A DNA stretch of 64,000 bases from Aestuariivirga litoralis (GTDB lineage: Bacteria; Pseudomonadota; Alphaproteobacteria; Rhizobiales; Aestuariivirgaceae): positions 62,001 through 126,000 of the forward strand of contig NZ_QKVK01000005.1 of assembly GCF_003234965.1 (NCBI RefSeq). The letters are read 5' to 3'. The notes below the pieces were generated by a model, which was not told where the DNA came from, searched no databases, and saw only the letters and a program-made list of their open reading frames with translations. This document shows positions 22,745 to 31,997 of the stretch, one piece after another. The position numbers and the translations under genes were made by a program. Within the stretch, counting starts at the first letter, position 1, and every line of letters starts with the position of its first letter.

Positions 22745-25138
22745 TCAGCTCCTCAAGCTTCCGCCGGTGGCCTTGGTGACGGCCTGCACGATCTTGGCCG
22801 AGACGGCCTCGATCTCCGGTTCGGTGAGCGTTTTGTCCTTCGGCTGCAGCGTCACCTCGATGGCGAGGGATTTCTTGCCGCCCTCGAGCTTGTAGAGGTC
22901 GAAGACCGACACATCGGCGATCAGCGCCTTGTCGGCACTCTTTGCGGCCTTCACCAGCTTGTCGGCCTCCACCGCATCATCCACCACGAAGGCGAAATCG
23001 CGCGACAGCGGCATGAGGTCGGAGATGACCAGAGGCGGCCGCGTGGCGCCCTTCGACTTCGATCCCGGAATGGCGTTGAGGATCAGCTCGAAGGCGACGA
23101 GCGGGCCCTTCACGTCCATTGCCGCGAGCACGCGCGGATGGATTTCGCCGAAGAAGCCGAGCTTGTTCTGCGGGCCCATCTGGATCGTGCCGGAGCGGCC
23201 GGGGTGGAACCAGGCGGGAGCGCCCGCCACCACCTGCAGCGTCGCCACGGGCGCGCCTGCAGCCTCGAGAACGGCGAGCGCATCGGCTTTTGCGTCGAAG
23301 GCATCGACCGCGCGGGCGCCACCATGCACGTTGCGGCCGGTGAAGGCGCCACGGCGGATGCCGGCGGCGCGCAGCGTCTCGTCTTGAGGGCGGTCACCGG
23401 CATAGGCATGGCCCACTTCGGCCAGCATCATGTCGGCGAAGCCGCGGTCCATGTTGCGGCCGGCGGCTGCGATGAGGTTCGGCAGCAGCGAGGGGCGCAT
23501 GTCGGAGAGTTCCGACGAGATGGGGTTCGCCAGCTTCAGCTCCGGCTGGCCGCCGCCGAAGAGCTTCGCCTGATCTTCGGGCAGGAAGGCCCAGGTGATC
23601 GCCTCGTTGAAGCCGCGCGAGGCAAGTGCGCGGCGTGCGCCGAGCATGCGCTTCTGCAGCGGGTTCAGCACCGGCTTCGCGATGGCGCTGGTGCGCTCCA
23701 TCGGCTGGGGCGGAATGTTGTCGAGACCCCAGATGCGGGTGACTTCTTCCACCAGATCGGCCTCCCCGTGGACATCCGGCCGCCAGGAGGGAACAGCGCA
23801 GGTGAAGGTGTCTGCATTCTCGGTGACACCGTAGCCGAGCGCCTGCAGGATCTCCTTCTGCCGCGCGACGGGAATGTCGGCACCGGCGAGCGAGGCGACG
23901 CGGGTCTTGCGCAGGTCGTAGCTGCGCGACGTGTCGGGCACCGCACCGGCGACGACGACATGCGAGGCCTCGCCGCCGCAGAGGTCGAGGATCATGCGGG
24001 TCGCGATCTCGGCGCCCACGGGCGTGAAGGCCGGGTCGACGCCGCGCTCGAAGCGGTAGCGCGCATCCGAGGTGATGCCGAGCTTGCGGCCCGTCGCGGC
24101 GGTCTTCAGCGGGTCGAAATAGGCGGCCTCGAGGAAGACGTTGACCGTCTCGTCGGTGCAGCTCGACGGAATGCCGCCGATGATGCCGGCAATGGCCTCC
24201 GGCCCTGCGTCATCCGCGATGACTGTCATGCCCGCTGACAGCGTGTAGGTCTTGTTGTCGAGCGCTTCCAGCGTCTCGCCATCCTTCGCAGGCCGCGCAC
24301 GGATACTGCCCTTCACCTTGTCCGCGTCGAAGACATGCAGCGGGCGGCCATAGGCGAAAGTGATGTAGTTGGTGACGTCGACGAGCTTGGAAATCGGACG
24401 CAGGCCGATGGCCTTCAGCTGGCGCTGCAGCCATTCGGGCGAGGGGCCGTTCTTCACGCCCTTGATGTAACGCCCGACGAAGAGCGGGCAGGGCTTCATG
24501 TCGCCATCGGGGAAATCGAGCGACACCTTGATGGGCGACTCGAAGCTGCCTTCCACCTTCTTCGCATCGAGCGGCTTCAGTGTCCCCACGCCCTTCGCCG
24601 CAAGGTCGCGCGCGATGCCGTAGATGCCGAGCGCATCGGGGCGGTTGGGCGTGACCTTGACGTAGATCATCGGGTCATCGAGGCCCAGCGCCTTCGCCGC
24701 CGGCGTGCCGACCGGCCAGTCGCCCTCGATCTCGATGATGCCGTTGTGCTCGTCCGAGATGAGAAGCTCGCGTTCCGAGCACAGCATGGCCTGGGATTCG
24801 ACACCGCGTATCGTGGCGGGCGCGAAGACCGCTCCCGTCGCCGGAATGGTGACGCCGGGGAGTGCGATGATGGCCTTGATGCCGGTGCGCGCATTGGGGG
24901 CGCCGCAGACGACCTGCTTCGTCCCGTCCTTCGTTTCCACCACGCATTGCCGCAGCTTGTCGGCATTGGGGTGCTTCTCGGCAAGCGTGACATGCGCCAC
25001 GCTGAAGTCGGCGAGCAGCTTCGTCTTGTCGGTGACCTCCTCCACCTCGAGGCCAACGCCGACGAGACCCTCGCAGATCTCGTCGAGGCTGGCTGTGGTG
25101 TCGAGATATTCCTTGAGCCAGGAGAGGGTGAATTTCAT
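22745..25138 (-). CDS. pheT: phenylalanyl-tRNA synthetase beta chain
   Basis: 797-residue subunit of the alpha2-beta2 enzyme that charges tRNA-Phe; the beta chain holds editing and tRNA-binding domains. Order seen: N-terminal [14 protein letters not shown], an OB-fold tRNA-binding domain (about 40-150), B3/B4 editing domain (200-390), B5 domain (400-475), a pseudo-catalytic core and a C-terminal ferredoxin-like anticodon-binding domain (about 700-797). The ATG at 25138 overlaps the pheS stop by 4 nt; an upstream extension in the same frame is readthrough of the opposite phase of pheS. Confidence 0.98.
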   Translation of the reverse strand: MKFTLSWLKEYLDTTASLDEICEGLVGVGLEVEEVTDKTKLLADFSVAHVTLAEKHPNADKLRQCVVETKDGTKQVVCGAPNARTGIKAIIALPGVTIPATGAVFAPATIRGVESQAMLCSERELLISDEHNGIIEIEGDWPVGTPAAKALGLDDPMIYVKVTPNRPDALGIYGIARDLAAKGVGTLKPLDAKKVEGSFESPIKVSLDFPDGDMKPCPLFVGRYIKGVKNGPSPEWLQRQLKAIGLRPISKLVDVTNYITFAYGRPLHVFDADKVKGSIRARPAKDGETLEALDNKTYTLSAGMTVIADDAGPEAIAGIIGGIPSSCTDETVNVFLEAAYFDPLKTAATGRKLGITSDARYRFERGVDPAFTPVGAEIATRMILDLCGGEASHVVVAGAVPDTSRSYDLRKTRVASLAGADIPVARQKEILQALGYGVTENADTFTCAVPSWRPDVHGEADLVEEVTRIWGLDNIPPQPMERTSAIAKPVLNPLQKRMLGARRALASRGFNEAITWAFLPEDQAKLFGGGQPELKLANPISSELSDMRPSLLPNLIAAAGRNMDRGFADMMLAEVGHAYAGDRPQDETLRAAGIRRGAFTGRNVHGGARAVDAFDAKADALAVLEAAGAPVATLQVVAGAPAWFHPGRSGTIQMGPQNKLGFFGEIHPRVLAAMDVKGPLVAFELILNAIPGSKSKGATRPPLVISDLMPLSRDFAFVVDDAVEADKLVKAAKSADKALIADVSVFDLYKLEGGKKSLAIEVTLQPKDKTLTEPEIEAVSAKIVQAVTKATGGSLRS

Positions 25139-26205
25139 GACAGGCCTCCGGCAAGTGTCGGCACCTGGAGTGCCTTGAATCCATAGTGGCGAAGCCAGCG
25201 CAGGTCGGCTTCGAAGAAGGCGCGGAGGTCGGGGATGCCGTATTTCAGCATGGCGATGCGGTCGATGCCCATGCCAAAGGCCCAGCCCTGGACCTGGTCC
25301 GGGTCCATGCCGCCAGCGCGGATGACGTTCGGGTGCACCATGCCGGAGCCCAAGATCTCCAGCCACTTGTCGCCGGTGCCGATCTTCAACTGGCCGCCCT
25401 CGCGCGAATACTGGATGTCGACCTCCATCGAGGGCTCGGTGAAGGGGAAGTGCGAGGCGCGGAAGCGCATCTTCACGTCGTCGACCTCGAAGAAGGCCTT
25501 GCAGAATTCGGTGAGCACCCATTTCAGGTTCGCCAGCGTCGCCTTCTCGTCGATGACGAGGCCCTCGACCTGGTTGAACATCGGCGTGTGCGTCATGTCC
25601 GAGTCGCAGCGGAAGGTGCGCCCCGGCGCGATGATGCGGATCGGCGGCTTGGAGGCCAGCATGGTGCGGATCTGCACCGGGCTCGTGTGGGTGCGCAGCA
25701 GCATGCGCGAGCCGCCGGCCTTCTCGTTGAAGAAGAAGGTGTCGTGTTCCTGCCGTGCCGGATGCTCGGGCGGAATGTTCAGCGCATCGAAATTGTGGAA
25801 GTCGTCCTCGATGTGCGGGCCTTCCGCCACCGAGAAGCCGAGGTCGCCGAAGATCTGCACCACTTCTTCCCAGACCTGGGAGACGGGGTGCACCGTGCCC
25901 GACACCTGCGGGCGGCCGGGCAGCGTCACATCGATCTTCTCGGAGGCCAGCCGCGCTTCCAGCGCCACTTCCTGCAGCTTCGCCTTGCGGGACGACAGGG
26001 CGTCGGCGACCTTGTCCTTGAGCACGTTCAGGGCGGCACCTGCTTCCTTGCGCTCCTCGGGGCTCATGGCGCCAAGGCCCTTCATGCGCTCGGAGATCGA
26101 GCCTTTCTTGCCGAGGGCGGAGACGCGCACCGCCTCGAGCGAAGCCTCATCGCTGGCGGCTTCGATCTCGGCGAGGATCGACTGTTCGAGAGTGGCGAGA
26201 CTCAT
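25135..26205 (-). CDS. pheS: phenylalanyl-tRNA synthetase alpha chain
   Basis: 356-residue class II synthetase catalytic subunit. The N-terminal coiled-coil region (1-85) is followed by the catalytic core with motif 2 ([19 protein letters not shown]) and motif 3 ([18 protein letters not shown]). It starts ATGAGTCTC and is preceded by a 108-bp gap to rplT that holds a strong hairpin, which may attenuate transcription. Confidence 0.98.
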   Translation of the reverse strand: MSLATLEQSILAEIEAASDEASLEAVRVSALGKKGSISERMKGLGAMSPEERKEAGAALNVLKDKVADALSSRKAKLQEVALEARLASEKIDVTLPGRPQVSGTVHPVSQVWEEVVQIFGDLGFSVAEGPHIEDDFHNFDALNIPPEHPARQEHDTFFFNEKAGGSRMLLRTHTSPVQIRTMLASKPPIRIIAPGRTFRCDSDMTHTPMFNQVEGLVIDEKATLANLKWVLTEFCKAFFEVDDVKMRFRASHFPFTEPSMEVDIQYSREGGQLKIGTGDKWLEILGSGMVHPNVIRAGGMDPDQVQGWAFGMGIDRIAMLKYGIPDLRAFFEADLRWLRHYGFKALQVPTLAGGLS

Positions 26206-26230
26206 TCAGGATGTTCCTCTGGAAACGACA

Positions 26231-26274
26231 TGACCGGGCACAGGTGCCGTGGAAGACACGCTGTGGCCCGGTCA
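26231..26274 (-). promoter_or_regulatory. stem-loop in the rplT-pheS gap
   Basis: TGACCGGGCACAG (26231-26243) pairs with CTGTGGCCCGGTCA (26261-26274) with one bulged base. On the transcribed strand it is not followed by a T-run, so it is not a simple terminator. It could be a processing site or part of a leader controlling pheST; no Phe-rich leader peptide is visible. Confidence 0.45.
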
Positions 26275-26313
26275 AGGCAATCGGAATTCGACGTGGTGAT
26301 CTACGAGGCTTGA

Positions 26314-26670
26314 TTAAGCCTGCGCAGCCTTTGCCTTCTCGACGAGAGCGGCGAAGGCGGCCTGATCATGCACGGCGAGATCGGCGAGAACCTTGCGGTC
26401 CACCTCGATCCCGGCCTTGGCCAGGCCATGGATAAATCGGCCATAGGTGAGGCCGAGTTCGCGGGTCGCGGCGTTGATGCGCTGGATCCACAGGGCGCGG
26501 AAATTGCGCTTCTTGGTGCGGCGGTCGCGATAGGCATACTGCTCGGCCTTCTCGACGGCCTGGACAGCGACGCGGAAGATGTTCTTGCGGCGGGAGAAGT
26601 AACCCTTCGCAGCCTTGATCACCTTCTTGTGGGACTTGCGGGCGACGACGCCGCCTTTTGCACGTGGCAT
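26314..26670 (-). CDS. rplT: 50S ribosomal protein L20
   Basis: 118-residue ribosomal protein that binds 23S rRNA early in large-subunit assembly. The basic N-terminus ([19 protein letters not shown]) and the segment [19 protein letters not shown] are characteristic. It is 17 bp downstream of rpmI. In many bacteria L20 represses its own operon by binding the leader mRNA; no such site was identified here. Confidence 0.99.
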   Translation of the reverse strand: MPRAKGGVVARKSHKKVIKAAKGYFSRRKNIFRVAVQAVEKAEQYAYRDRRTKKRNFRALWIQRINAATRELGLTYGRFIHGLAKAGIEVDRKVLADLAVHDQAAFAALVEKAKAAQA

Positions 26671-26687
26671 TGGTCTATCTCCTCGGC

Positions 26688-26891
26688 TTACTTGGCGATG
26701 TAGGGCATGTGGATCTTGACGAGGCGCTCATCGCCTGCCGCCAGAACCATGGTGCCGCGCTGGTTGCGGATCTGCTTGTTGGTCCGCTTGATCATGCCAT
26801 GGCGCTTGCCGGCCTGACCTGCCTTGATCTTGCCGGAAGCGGTGACCTTGAACCGCTTCTTGGCCGAGGACTTGGTCTTCATCTTGGGCAT
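26688..26891 (-). CDS. rpmI: 50S ribosomal protein L35
   Basis: 67-residue small basic ribosomal protein: [20 protein letters not shown], then a [19 protein letters not shown] stretch. The ATG at 26891 is preceded by AAGGA about 8 bases upstream. It is the first gene of the rpmI-rplT-pheS-pheT-pgi group. infC is separated from it by 375 bp with its own terminator. Confidence 0.98.
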   Translation of the reverse strand: MPKMKTKSSAKKRFKVTASGKIKAGQAGKRHGMIKRTNKQIRNQRGTMVLAAGDERLVKIHMPYIAK

Positions 26892-27094
26892 TTTGCTTAA
26901 TCCTTTCAAAGCGTTATAAAGCCGCCATGGCATGCCCTTTACAGGCCAGGCGGCTAGAACGGGCGGGTTTAAGCAAAAACAGGCCGGAAAAGCAAGGGTG
27001 AGGGCGGGACGGCACCCAACCTCTGGTAACCTCCCGTTAGGTCAAGGGAGCTAATGGGTTGGATGAACATTGGGATTGGGGAGTGGAGCGGCGG

Positions 27095-27178
27095 ATGCTT
27101 GAAGCTGTGTTGCTGTTTGCCAGTGCCGTCTCAGCTGCCTTCGTCGTCGGCCTTGCCTATCTGGCCTCGGTTTCCTGA
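27095..27178 (+). CDS. candidate small membrane protein (27 residues)
   Basis: ATG at 27095 with GGAG (27085-27088) six bases upstream, ending in TGA at 27178. The product begins MLEAVLLFASAVSAAF and continues with VVGLAYLASVS: one hydrophobic helix of about 22 residues and almost no charge. An in-frame GTG at 27083 would add four residues (MERR, a positive N-terminal flank). It lies alone on the plus strand in the rpmI-infC gap. The ribosome binding site and clean helix support it; no homologue is known to me, and so short a reading frame can arise by chance. Confidence 0.4.
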   Translation: MLEAVLLFASAVSAAFVVGLAYLASVS

Positions 27179-27211
27179 GGGGGCCGGCGCTGCGGTGAGC
27201 CGCGTCCCCCA

Positions 27212-27241
27212 AGGAAAATGCCCGGGACGGGGCCCGGGCAT
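27212..27241 (-). terminator. rho-independent terminator of infC
   Basis: On the minus strand ATGCCCGGG pairs with CCCGGGCAT (27233-27241 with 27218-27226) across a 6-nt loop, followed by TTTTCCTT (27211-27218). It is 25 bp after the infC stop. The hairpin also sits downstream of the small plus-strand ORF but has no T-run in that direction. Confidence 0.7.
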
Positions 27242-27266
27242 GATCGTGCGGGAACAGGGATAAGCC

Positions 27267-27797
27267 TTACTTCGGCGCCAGGACCATGACGATCTGGCGG
27301 CCCTCGAAGCGCGGCTCCGACTCGACCTTGGCGATCTCGACGACGTCCTTCTTGACGCGGTCGAGGAGCTGCTGGCCGAGTTCCTGGTGGGCCATTTCGC
27401 GGCCGCGGAAGCGCAGCGTGATCTTGACCTTGTCGCCTTCCTCGAAGAAGCGCCTGATCGCCTTCATCTTCACGTCGTAGTCGTGATCATCGATCATCGG
27501 GCGCATCTTGATCTCCTTGATCTCGATGACCTTCTGCTTCTTGCGAGCCTCGGCGGCCTTCTTCTGTTCCTGGAACTTGAACTTACCGTAGTCGAGGATC
27601 TTGCAGACCGGGGGCTTGGCGTCCGGCGAAATCTCGACGAGGTCGAGGTTCGCTTCCTCGGCCATCATGATGGCCTGGCGGATCGGCACGACGCCGACAT
27701 TGGCGCCATCGGCGCCGATCAGACGCACTTCGCGCGCGTCGATGCGGTTGTTGATCCTGTGTCCTTCTTCCTTTTGCGGGGGGGCGGCTCCGCGGAT
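27267..27797 (-). CDS. infC: translation initiation factor IF-3, probably started at an ATC codon
   Basis: 176-residue IF-3, which binds the 30S subunit and checks the start codon. The N-domain holds [15 protein letters not shown] and [20 protein letters not shown]; the C-domain holds [26 protein letters not shown]-3 genes often start with a rare AUU that IF-3 itself discriminates against. Here a perfect AGGAGG (27804-27809) lies six bases before ATC at 27795-27797, giving I(M)[11 protein letters not shown]. The in-frame ATG at 27818 has no such site, and AGGAGG would fall inside its coding region. The gene is monocistronic, with a terminator at 27212-27241. Confidence 0.93.
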   Translation of the reverse strand: MRGAAPPQKEEGHRINNRIDAREVRLIGADGANVGVVPIRQAIMMAEEANLDLVEISPDAKPPVCKILDYGKFKFQEQKKAAEARKKQKVIEIKEIKMRPMIDDHDYDVKMKAIRRFFEEGDKVKITLRFRGREMAHQELGQQLLDRVKKDVVEIAKVESEPRFEGRQIVMVLAPK

Positions 27798-27890
27798 TGA
27801 CGGCCTCCTGGGTGGCATTGGCAAGTGGTCTTCAGCTCCTGTGAAAGGGGGTCCGGCATGAATCCTCCCCCTGTGGTTTGGTTGCGACCG

Positions 27891-27921
27891 CTATAGACAT
27901 TGAATGGGGCACCCCCGTCAA
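27891..27921 (-). promoter_or_regulatory. candidate infC promoter
   Basis: On the minus strand TTGACG (27916-27921) precedes CTATAG (27891-27896) by 19 bases, resembling alphaproteobacterial housekeeping promoters (TTGAC ... CTATA) though with long spacing. It would give a leader of roughly 85-90 nt before the ATC start. Confidence 0.42.
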
Positions 27922-27925
27922 GCGC

Positions 27926-27950
27926 GGAAAAACCGGGTTTATGCCCGGTT
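27926..27950 (-). terminator. rho-independent terminator of the histidine kinase operon
   Basis: On the minus strand AACCGGG (27944-27950) pairs with CCCGGTT (27931-27937) across CATAAA and runs into TTTCC. The histidine kinase stop codon TAA lies in the hairpin loop, so transcription ends right at the end of the gene. Confidence 0.7.
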
Positions 27951-29408
27951 GCGGGCGCCGCGGCGGCCGGGGCGGAGCTCCACCACGGCATCCGGCACCA
28001 CCACGTGGAACACGGTGCCTGCGGGGCCGGTTCCGTTGAGCCTGATCTCGCCGCCATGGGCCCTGATCAACTCCGCCGCGATCGCCAGCCCCAGCCCCAC
28101 GCCGCCGGGCTTGGCGGCACTCTGGAAGGCCTCGAACAGCTTCGGGCGCACCCGCTCCGGAATGCCGGGGCCATTGTCCTTCACCTCGATCACCACCACC
28201 GCGCCCTCGCGCCATGAGGAGAGGGTGACGCGGCCGTCCTCCTCCGAGTCCTGGGATTCCAGCGCCTGGATGGCGTTGCGGACGAGGTTGGTGAGCACGC
28301 GGTTCAGGTGCTCGCGGTCGGCATCGATGAGCAGGCCCGGCGGCACGTGGTTGAAGAGGACGACGCGGGAGGAGGCCTGCAGCACCGCGGTGTCGATCAC
28401 CTCCTCGGCGATGTCCTTGAGGGGCAGGCGCTCGCGCATCGGCGGGGCCTCCTCGGCGCGGCCGAATTTCAGCGTGGCGGTGAGGAAGGAGATCGCCCGG
28501 TCGAGGCTGATGATGAGCTTGGGCGCAAAGCGCTTCACCGTCGGGTCCTCCGCCATCGCCAGGCGGTCGGAGATGATGTGCGCGGAGGACAGCATGTTGC
28601 GCAGGTCATGGCTCACCTTCGACACCGCTAGGCCCAGTGCGGCAAGCCGGCTCTTCTGCTGCAGCATGGCGGCGAGTTGCGACTGCATGTCATGCAGTTC
28701 GCGCTCGGCAATGCCGATCTCGTCCTGGCGCGCCGAGGGCACGATGATGCGCGAACGGTCCTCCGGGTTCTGGGCGAAGGCCATCATGTTGCGGGTCAAT
28801 CGCTTCATCGGGCGGATGAGCGCGAAGGTGAGGGCGAGGTAGACCAGCCCCGCGACGATCACCGAGAGCACGACGGAGAGCAGGAAGATGTTGAAGCCGA
28901 AGCGCAGCATCGCCTCGCGCAGCGGCTTCTCGAACAGCGCCACCTCGATCACGTCACCCGACATGTTGGGCGGCTTGTCGATGACCCCGATCACCCGGTC
29001 GGTGGGCCGCAGCAGCACGGCGAAGGCATCGGTGACGGCGGGAAGCCACGGCACGTCGCGCAGGTCATAGGAGGTATCGATCATGTGATCGGTCTCGCTC
29101 CGCAGCATCAGCTTGCGGGTCTCGCCGCGGGTGAGTGAGACGACGAGCACGCCAGCGCCCTTGAGGATCTCGGTGCGGAGGTCGGGCGACAGGATGCGGT
29201 CCGGTGCGGCTTCGGCGGCCAGCGCCGCGATCTCCGCCTGGGCGATGCGGCCCTTCAGCCACTGGATGCGGAAATTGGCGATGGAGGGCAGGAAGATCAG
29301 CACCTCGCCCAGCATGACGAAGAGGATGGTCATGACCAGCACCTTGCCGGACAGGCCCCGGAACGGGGGCGGCCCTTCGCGCCGCACGGTCTCGCTGCTG
29401 CCCGTCAT
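27939..29408 (-). CDS. membrane sensor histidine kinase (orphan)
   Basis: 489-residue sensor kinase. A first membrane helix (22-42), a periplasmic sensor region (about 45-168), a second helix (171-199) and HAMP (195-250) precede the dimerisation domain, with phospho-accepting H267 in KVSHDLRNMLSSAH. The ATPase domain has the N box LVRNAIQAL, G1 DNGPGIP and G2 GGVGLGLAI. No response-regulator gene is adjacent. The ATG overlaps the stop of the upstream flavoprotein gene (ATGA), and a terminator follows at once. The signal is unknown; its co-operon genes suggest membrane or redox status, as inference only. Confidence 0.93.
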   Translation of the reverse strand: MTGSSETVRREGPPPFRGLSGKVLVMTILFVMLGEVLIFLPSIANFRIQWLKGRIAQAEIAALAAEAAPDRILSPDLRTEILKGAGVLVVSLTRGETRKLMLRSETDHMIDTSYDLRDVPWLPAVTDAFAVLLRPTDRVIGVIDKPPNMSGDVIEVALFEKPLREAMLRFGFNIFLLSVVLSVIVAGLVYLALTFALIRPMKRLTRNMMAFAQNPEDRSRIIVPSARQDEIGIAERELHDMQSQLAAMLQQKSRLAALGLAVSKVSHDLRNMLSSAHIISDRLAMAEDPTVKRFAPKLIISLDRAISFLTATLKFGRAEEAPPMRERLPLKDIAEEVIDTAVLQASSRVVLFNHVPPGLLIDADREHLNRVLTNLVRNAIQALESQDSEEDGRVTLSSWREGAVVVIEVKDNGPGIPERVRPKLFEAFQSAAKPGGVGLGLAIAAELIRAHGGEIRLNGTGPAGTVFHVVVPDAVVELRPGRRGARNRA

Positions 29409-30814
29409 GGAATGATCCTGCTCACCAGCCCCATTACGTGCCGGAGCAGCCGGTTGGATGCGAGGCCGGCGAAATATCCGATGGCCGCGCGGCGGGAGGC
29501 CTCGCCCCGCGTCGGATAGGGCAGCACGGAGGAGGCCAGCGCGCTGATCTTCAGCCTGCCCTGCAGCGCCAGCACCCAGGGTTGGATGAGGTCGCCCGCG
29601 CCGGCCCCGGCGATGCCGGCACCGAGGATGCGGCCGCGCCGCGTGGTGATCACCTTCACCAGGCCCTCGACCTCCGCCTCGGTCACCGCCCGGTCATTGC
29701 CGCTGAAGGGCGCGCGCAGCACGCGCACGCCGTCGCCATGGGCAGCACGGGCTTGGCGCTCGGTGAGGCCCACCTGCGCCAGTTCCGGGTCGGTGTAGGT
29801 GACATGGGGAATGGCGGCCGTGGCCCTGGCGGGAAGCCCGAACAGCGCGCTGCGGATGACGATGCCCGCCTGGTAGCCCGCCTCATGGGTGAAGCGCCCG
29901 CCCGCCACGTCGCCAATGGCATAGGCGCGGCGGTTGGAGGTGCGCAGCCCCCTGTCGACGGTGATGCCCCGGGGCGTGACGGCAATGCCCGCGGCTTCGA
30001 GGCCCAGCTTCTCGATGTTGGGCCTGCGCCCCGTAGCGACCAGGAGGTGCGAACCGGTGATGCTGCGGCCGCCGACCTCGAGGGTGATGCCGCCGCCGCT
30101 GGAAGAGACGCGCGACACGGCCGCGGAGGTGATGATCCCGACCCCCTCTCTCGCGAGGTGGCCGAGCACCACGGCGGCGAGTTCAGGGTCGTCCTGTGCG
30201 AGCGGGGCCGCGGCTTCGATCACGGTGACCTCTGATCCCAGGCGCCGGTGCGCCTGCGCCATTTCCAGCCCGATGGCGCCGCCACCGATGACGAGAAGAT
30301 GCGACGGCAGCGTCTCGCTGGCGAAGAGCGTCTCGTTGGTGAGGTAGGGGACCTCCGCGAGCCCCGGGATGGGCGGAATGGCGGGACGCGAGCCGGTGGC
30401 GATGATGAAGCGGCGGGCAGTGTAATGTTCGCCGCGGGCCTCGACGGTGCGGTCATTGACGAAGTGCGCCGCAGCCCGAATGACGCTGACGCCGAGGGCC
30501 TCGAAGCGCTGCTGGCTGTCATGCGGGGCAAGGGTGGCGATTGTCCGCTGCACATGGGCGCGCACCGCCGCGAAATCGACCGTGGGCGCCACCGGCGTGA
30601 TGCCGAAGCGTGCCGCAGTCCGCATCGCCTGTGCCTGGCGTGCCGCGGCGATGAGCGCCTTCGAGGGCACGCAGCCGGTGTTGAGGCAGTCCCCGCCCAT
30701 GTCGCCCGCCTCGAACAGCACCACCCTGCAGCCGAACTGCGCCGCCGCCGCCGCTGCCGAGAGGCCGCCCGAGCCCGCGCCGATCACCGCGATGTCGAAA
30801 TGCCGGGCCCTCAT
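29405..30814 (-). CDS. FAD-dependent pyridine nucleotide-disulfide oxidoreductase (MerA/Lpd-like)
   Basis: 469-residue flavoprotein of the dihydrolipoamide dehydrogenase/mercuric reductase family. The FAD motif IGAGSGGLSA, the redox-active pair C43-C48 (GDCLNTGCVPSK), the NAD(P) motif VIGGGAIGLEMA and the second FAD segment YAIGDVAGG are intact. The C-terminal catalytic His of true Lpd (HPTxxE) is replaced by YPTRGE, and there is no MerA N-terminal metal domain or C-terminal Cys pair, so mercury reduction or lipoamide oxidation is doubtful. It starts at ATG 30814, overlapping the TVP38 gene stop (ATGA); such pairing with TVP38/TMEM64 proteins is common. The substrate is unknown. Confidence 0.93.
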   Translation of the reverse strand: MRARHFDIAVIGAGSGGLSAAAAAAQFGCRVVLFEAGDMGGDCLNTGCVPSKALIAAARQAQAMRTAARFGITPVAPTVDFAAVRAHVQRTIATLAPHDSQQRFEALGVSVIRAAAHFVNDRTVEARGEHYTARRFIIATGSRPAIPPIPGLAEVPYLTNETLFASETLPSHLLVIGGGAIGLEMAQAHRRLGSEVTVIEAAAPLAQDDPELAAVVLGHLAREGVGIITSAAVSRVSSSGGGITLEVGGRSITGSHLLVATGRRPNIEKLGLEAAGIAVTPRGITVDRGLRTSNRRAYAIGDVAGGRFTHEAGYQAGIVIRSALFGLPARATAAIPHVTYTDPELAQVGLTERQARAAHGDGVRVLRAPFSGNDRAVTEAEVEGLVKVITTRRGRILGAGIAGAGAGDLIQPWVLALQGRLKISALASSVLPYPTRGEASRRAAIGYFAGLASNRLLRHVMGLVSRIIP

Positions 30815-31617
30815 CGCGGGCGGTTCCGCCACAGCCGCAGCAGGGTGGGCAGCAGCGCCACGACGCCGAGGCCCGTCAGCCCCCACAGCAGTTCCGGCGA
30901 GATCAGCATGCCGGGGCTCAGGGTGAGGTGGCAGTTCTCCGCCCCGTTCTGCTCGGCGCAGACCTTGAAGGCGAGGAGCTGGTCGTCGATCACCCCGTCG
31001 AGCCCCGCCCCGATCAGCGCGAAGGCAATGGAGCCCGGAATGATGCCGATCAGCGTGGCGGCGAGGAAGGTGGAGAGCGGCATGCGGCTCAGCCCTGCCA
31101 CCGCATTCACCGCCCAGAACGGAAACACCGGCGTCAGCCGCAGGAACAGCAGCAGGCCGAAGCCATTCTCCGCAAAACCCCTCGACAGCCGGGTGAGGAA
31201 GGGGCCGGAGCGCTCCGCCAGGGTGGCGCCGAGCGAGGTCTTCACGATCTCGAAGACGATGGCCGCCCCCGCGGTGGCGGCCAGCGTGGTGACCGGTGCA
31301 CTCACCATCCAGCCGAACAGGAAGCCGCCGGCGAGGCTCAGCGCCGCGGCCGCCGGCAGCGACAGGGCGACAACGGCGACGTAAAGGGCGGCGAAGCCCG
31401 CCAGCGCCAGGGTGAAGTGGCCCTCCACCCAGCCCCTGATGGCATCGCGGTGCTCGATGAGGGCGGGAAGCGACAGGCGGTTCTGCAGCCCGAGGCCATA
31501 GCCCAGCCCAATGGCGAGCAGCAGCAGCAAGGCCGGCAGCCAGCGCCACAGACGGCGGGGCTGGGCCGGGCCGGGCAGGCTGTCGGTCGGGTGGGGCGGG
31601 CTGGCCTCGGTCATCAT
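30811..31617 (-). CDS. TVP38/TMEM64 family (VTT domain) membrane protein
   Basis: 268-residue inner-membrane protein. A Pro-rich cytoplasmic N-terminus (1-24) precedes a first helix (25-45); the VTT/SNARE-associated domain (about 70-200) contains the motifs ALSLAGGFLFGW and FLRLTPVFPFWAVNAVAGL with re-entrant helices, as in DedA-like proteins; a last helix is near 240-262. Relatives act in lipid scrambling or membrane homeostasis. It is the first gene of a coupled three-gene operon with the flavoprotein and histidine kinase. Confidence 0.9.
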   Translation of the reverse strand: MMTEASPPHPTDSLPGPAQPRRLWRWLPALLLLLAIGLGYGLGLQNRLSLPALIEHRDAIRGWVEGHFTLALAGFAALYVAVVALSLPAAAALSLAGGFLFGWMVSAPVTTLAATAGAAIVFEIVKTSLGATLAERSGPFLTRLSRGFAENGFGLLLFLRLTPVFPFWAVNAVAGLSRMPLSTFLAATLIGIIPGSIAFALIGAGLDGVIDDQLLAFKVCAEQNGAENCHLTLSPGMLISPELLWGLTGLGVVALLPTLLRLWRNRPR

Positions 31618-31844
31618 CAGGATGCCATGCTTGGACCATATGGCGCGCAGGCGAAAGGGGGCTCACGCCCACGTGACCGGTGGCCACGAAGCGTGTTCAG
31701 CGCCTCGTTGACTTCCCCCGGCTTTTCGCCCATAAGCGCCCTCCAACTTCCCGACGTGGCCGGAGAGGCCCTCGGGGCATGCCTGTTTCAGCAGGTCATG
31801 TTGTTGAAAACATTGGCTGAAAAGCCTAATTCGGAGTACCGATC

Positions 31845-31979
31845 GTGAAGCGCACCTACCAGCCGTCCAAGCTCGTCCGCAAGCGCCGCCATGGCTTCCG
31901 CGCCCGCATGGCGACGGTTGGCGGCCGCAACGTCCTCGCCCGCCGCCGCGCCAAGGGCCGCAAGCGCCTCTCGGCCTAA
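31845..31979 (+). CDS. rpmH: 50S ribosomal protein L34
   Basis: 44-residue ribosomal protein starting at [21 protein letters not shown], then a basic C-terminus with [18 protein letters not shown]. The length and sequence are those of L34. It is placed in the classical order rpmH-rnpA-yidC. A weak promoter-like TTGAAA at 31804 lies upstream in the 227-bp gap 31618-31844, which otherwise shows no element I can support. Confidence 0.98.
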   Translation: MKRTYQPSKLVRKRRHGFRARMATVGGRNVLARRRAKGRKRLSA

Positions 31980-31997
31980 GCGCCGGACCGCCTGACA

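Noticed and set aside
27798-27824. ATG (27818) or TTG (27824) as the infC start
   Set aside because: Neither has a ribosome binding site; the perfect AGGAGG lies downstream of both and fits the ATC at 27797.
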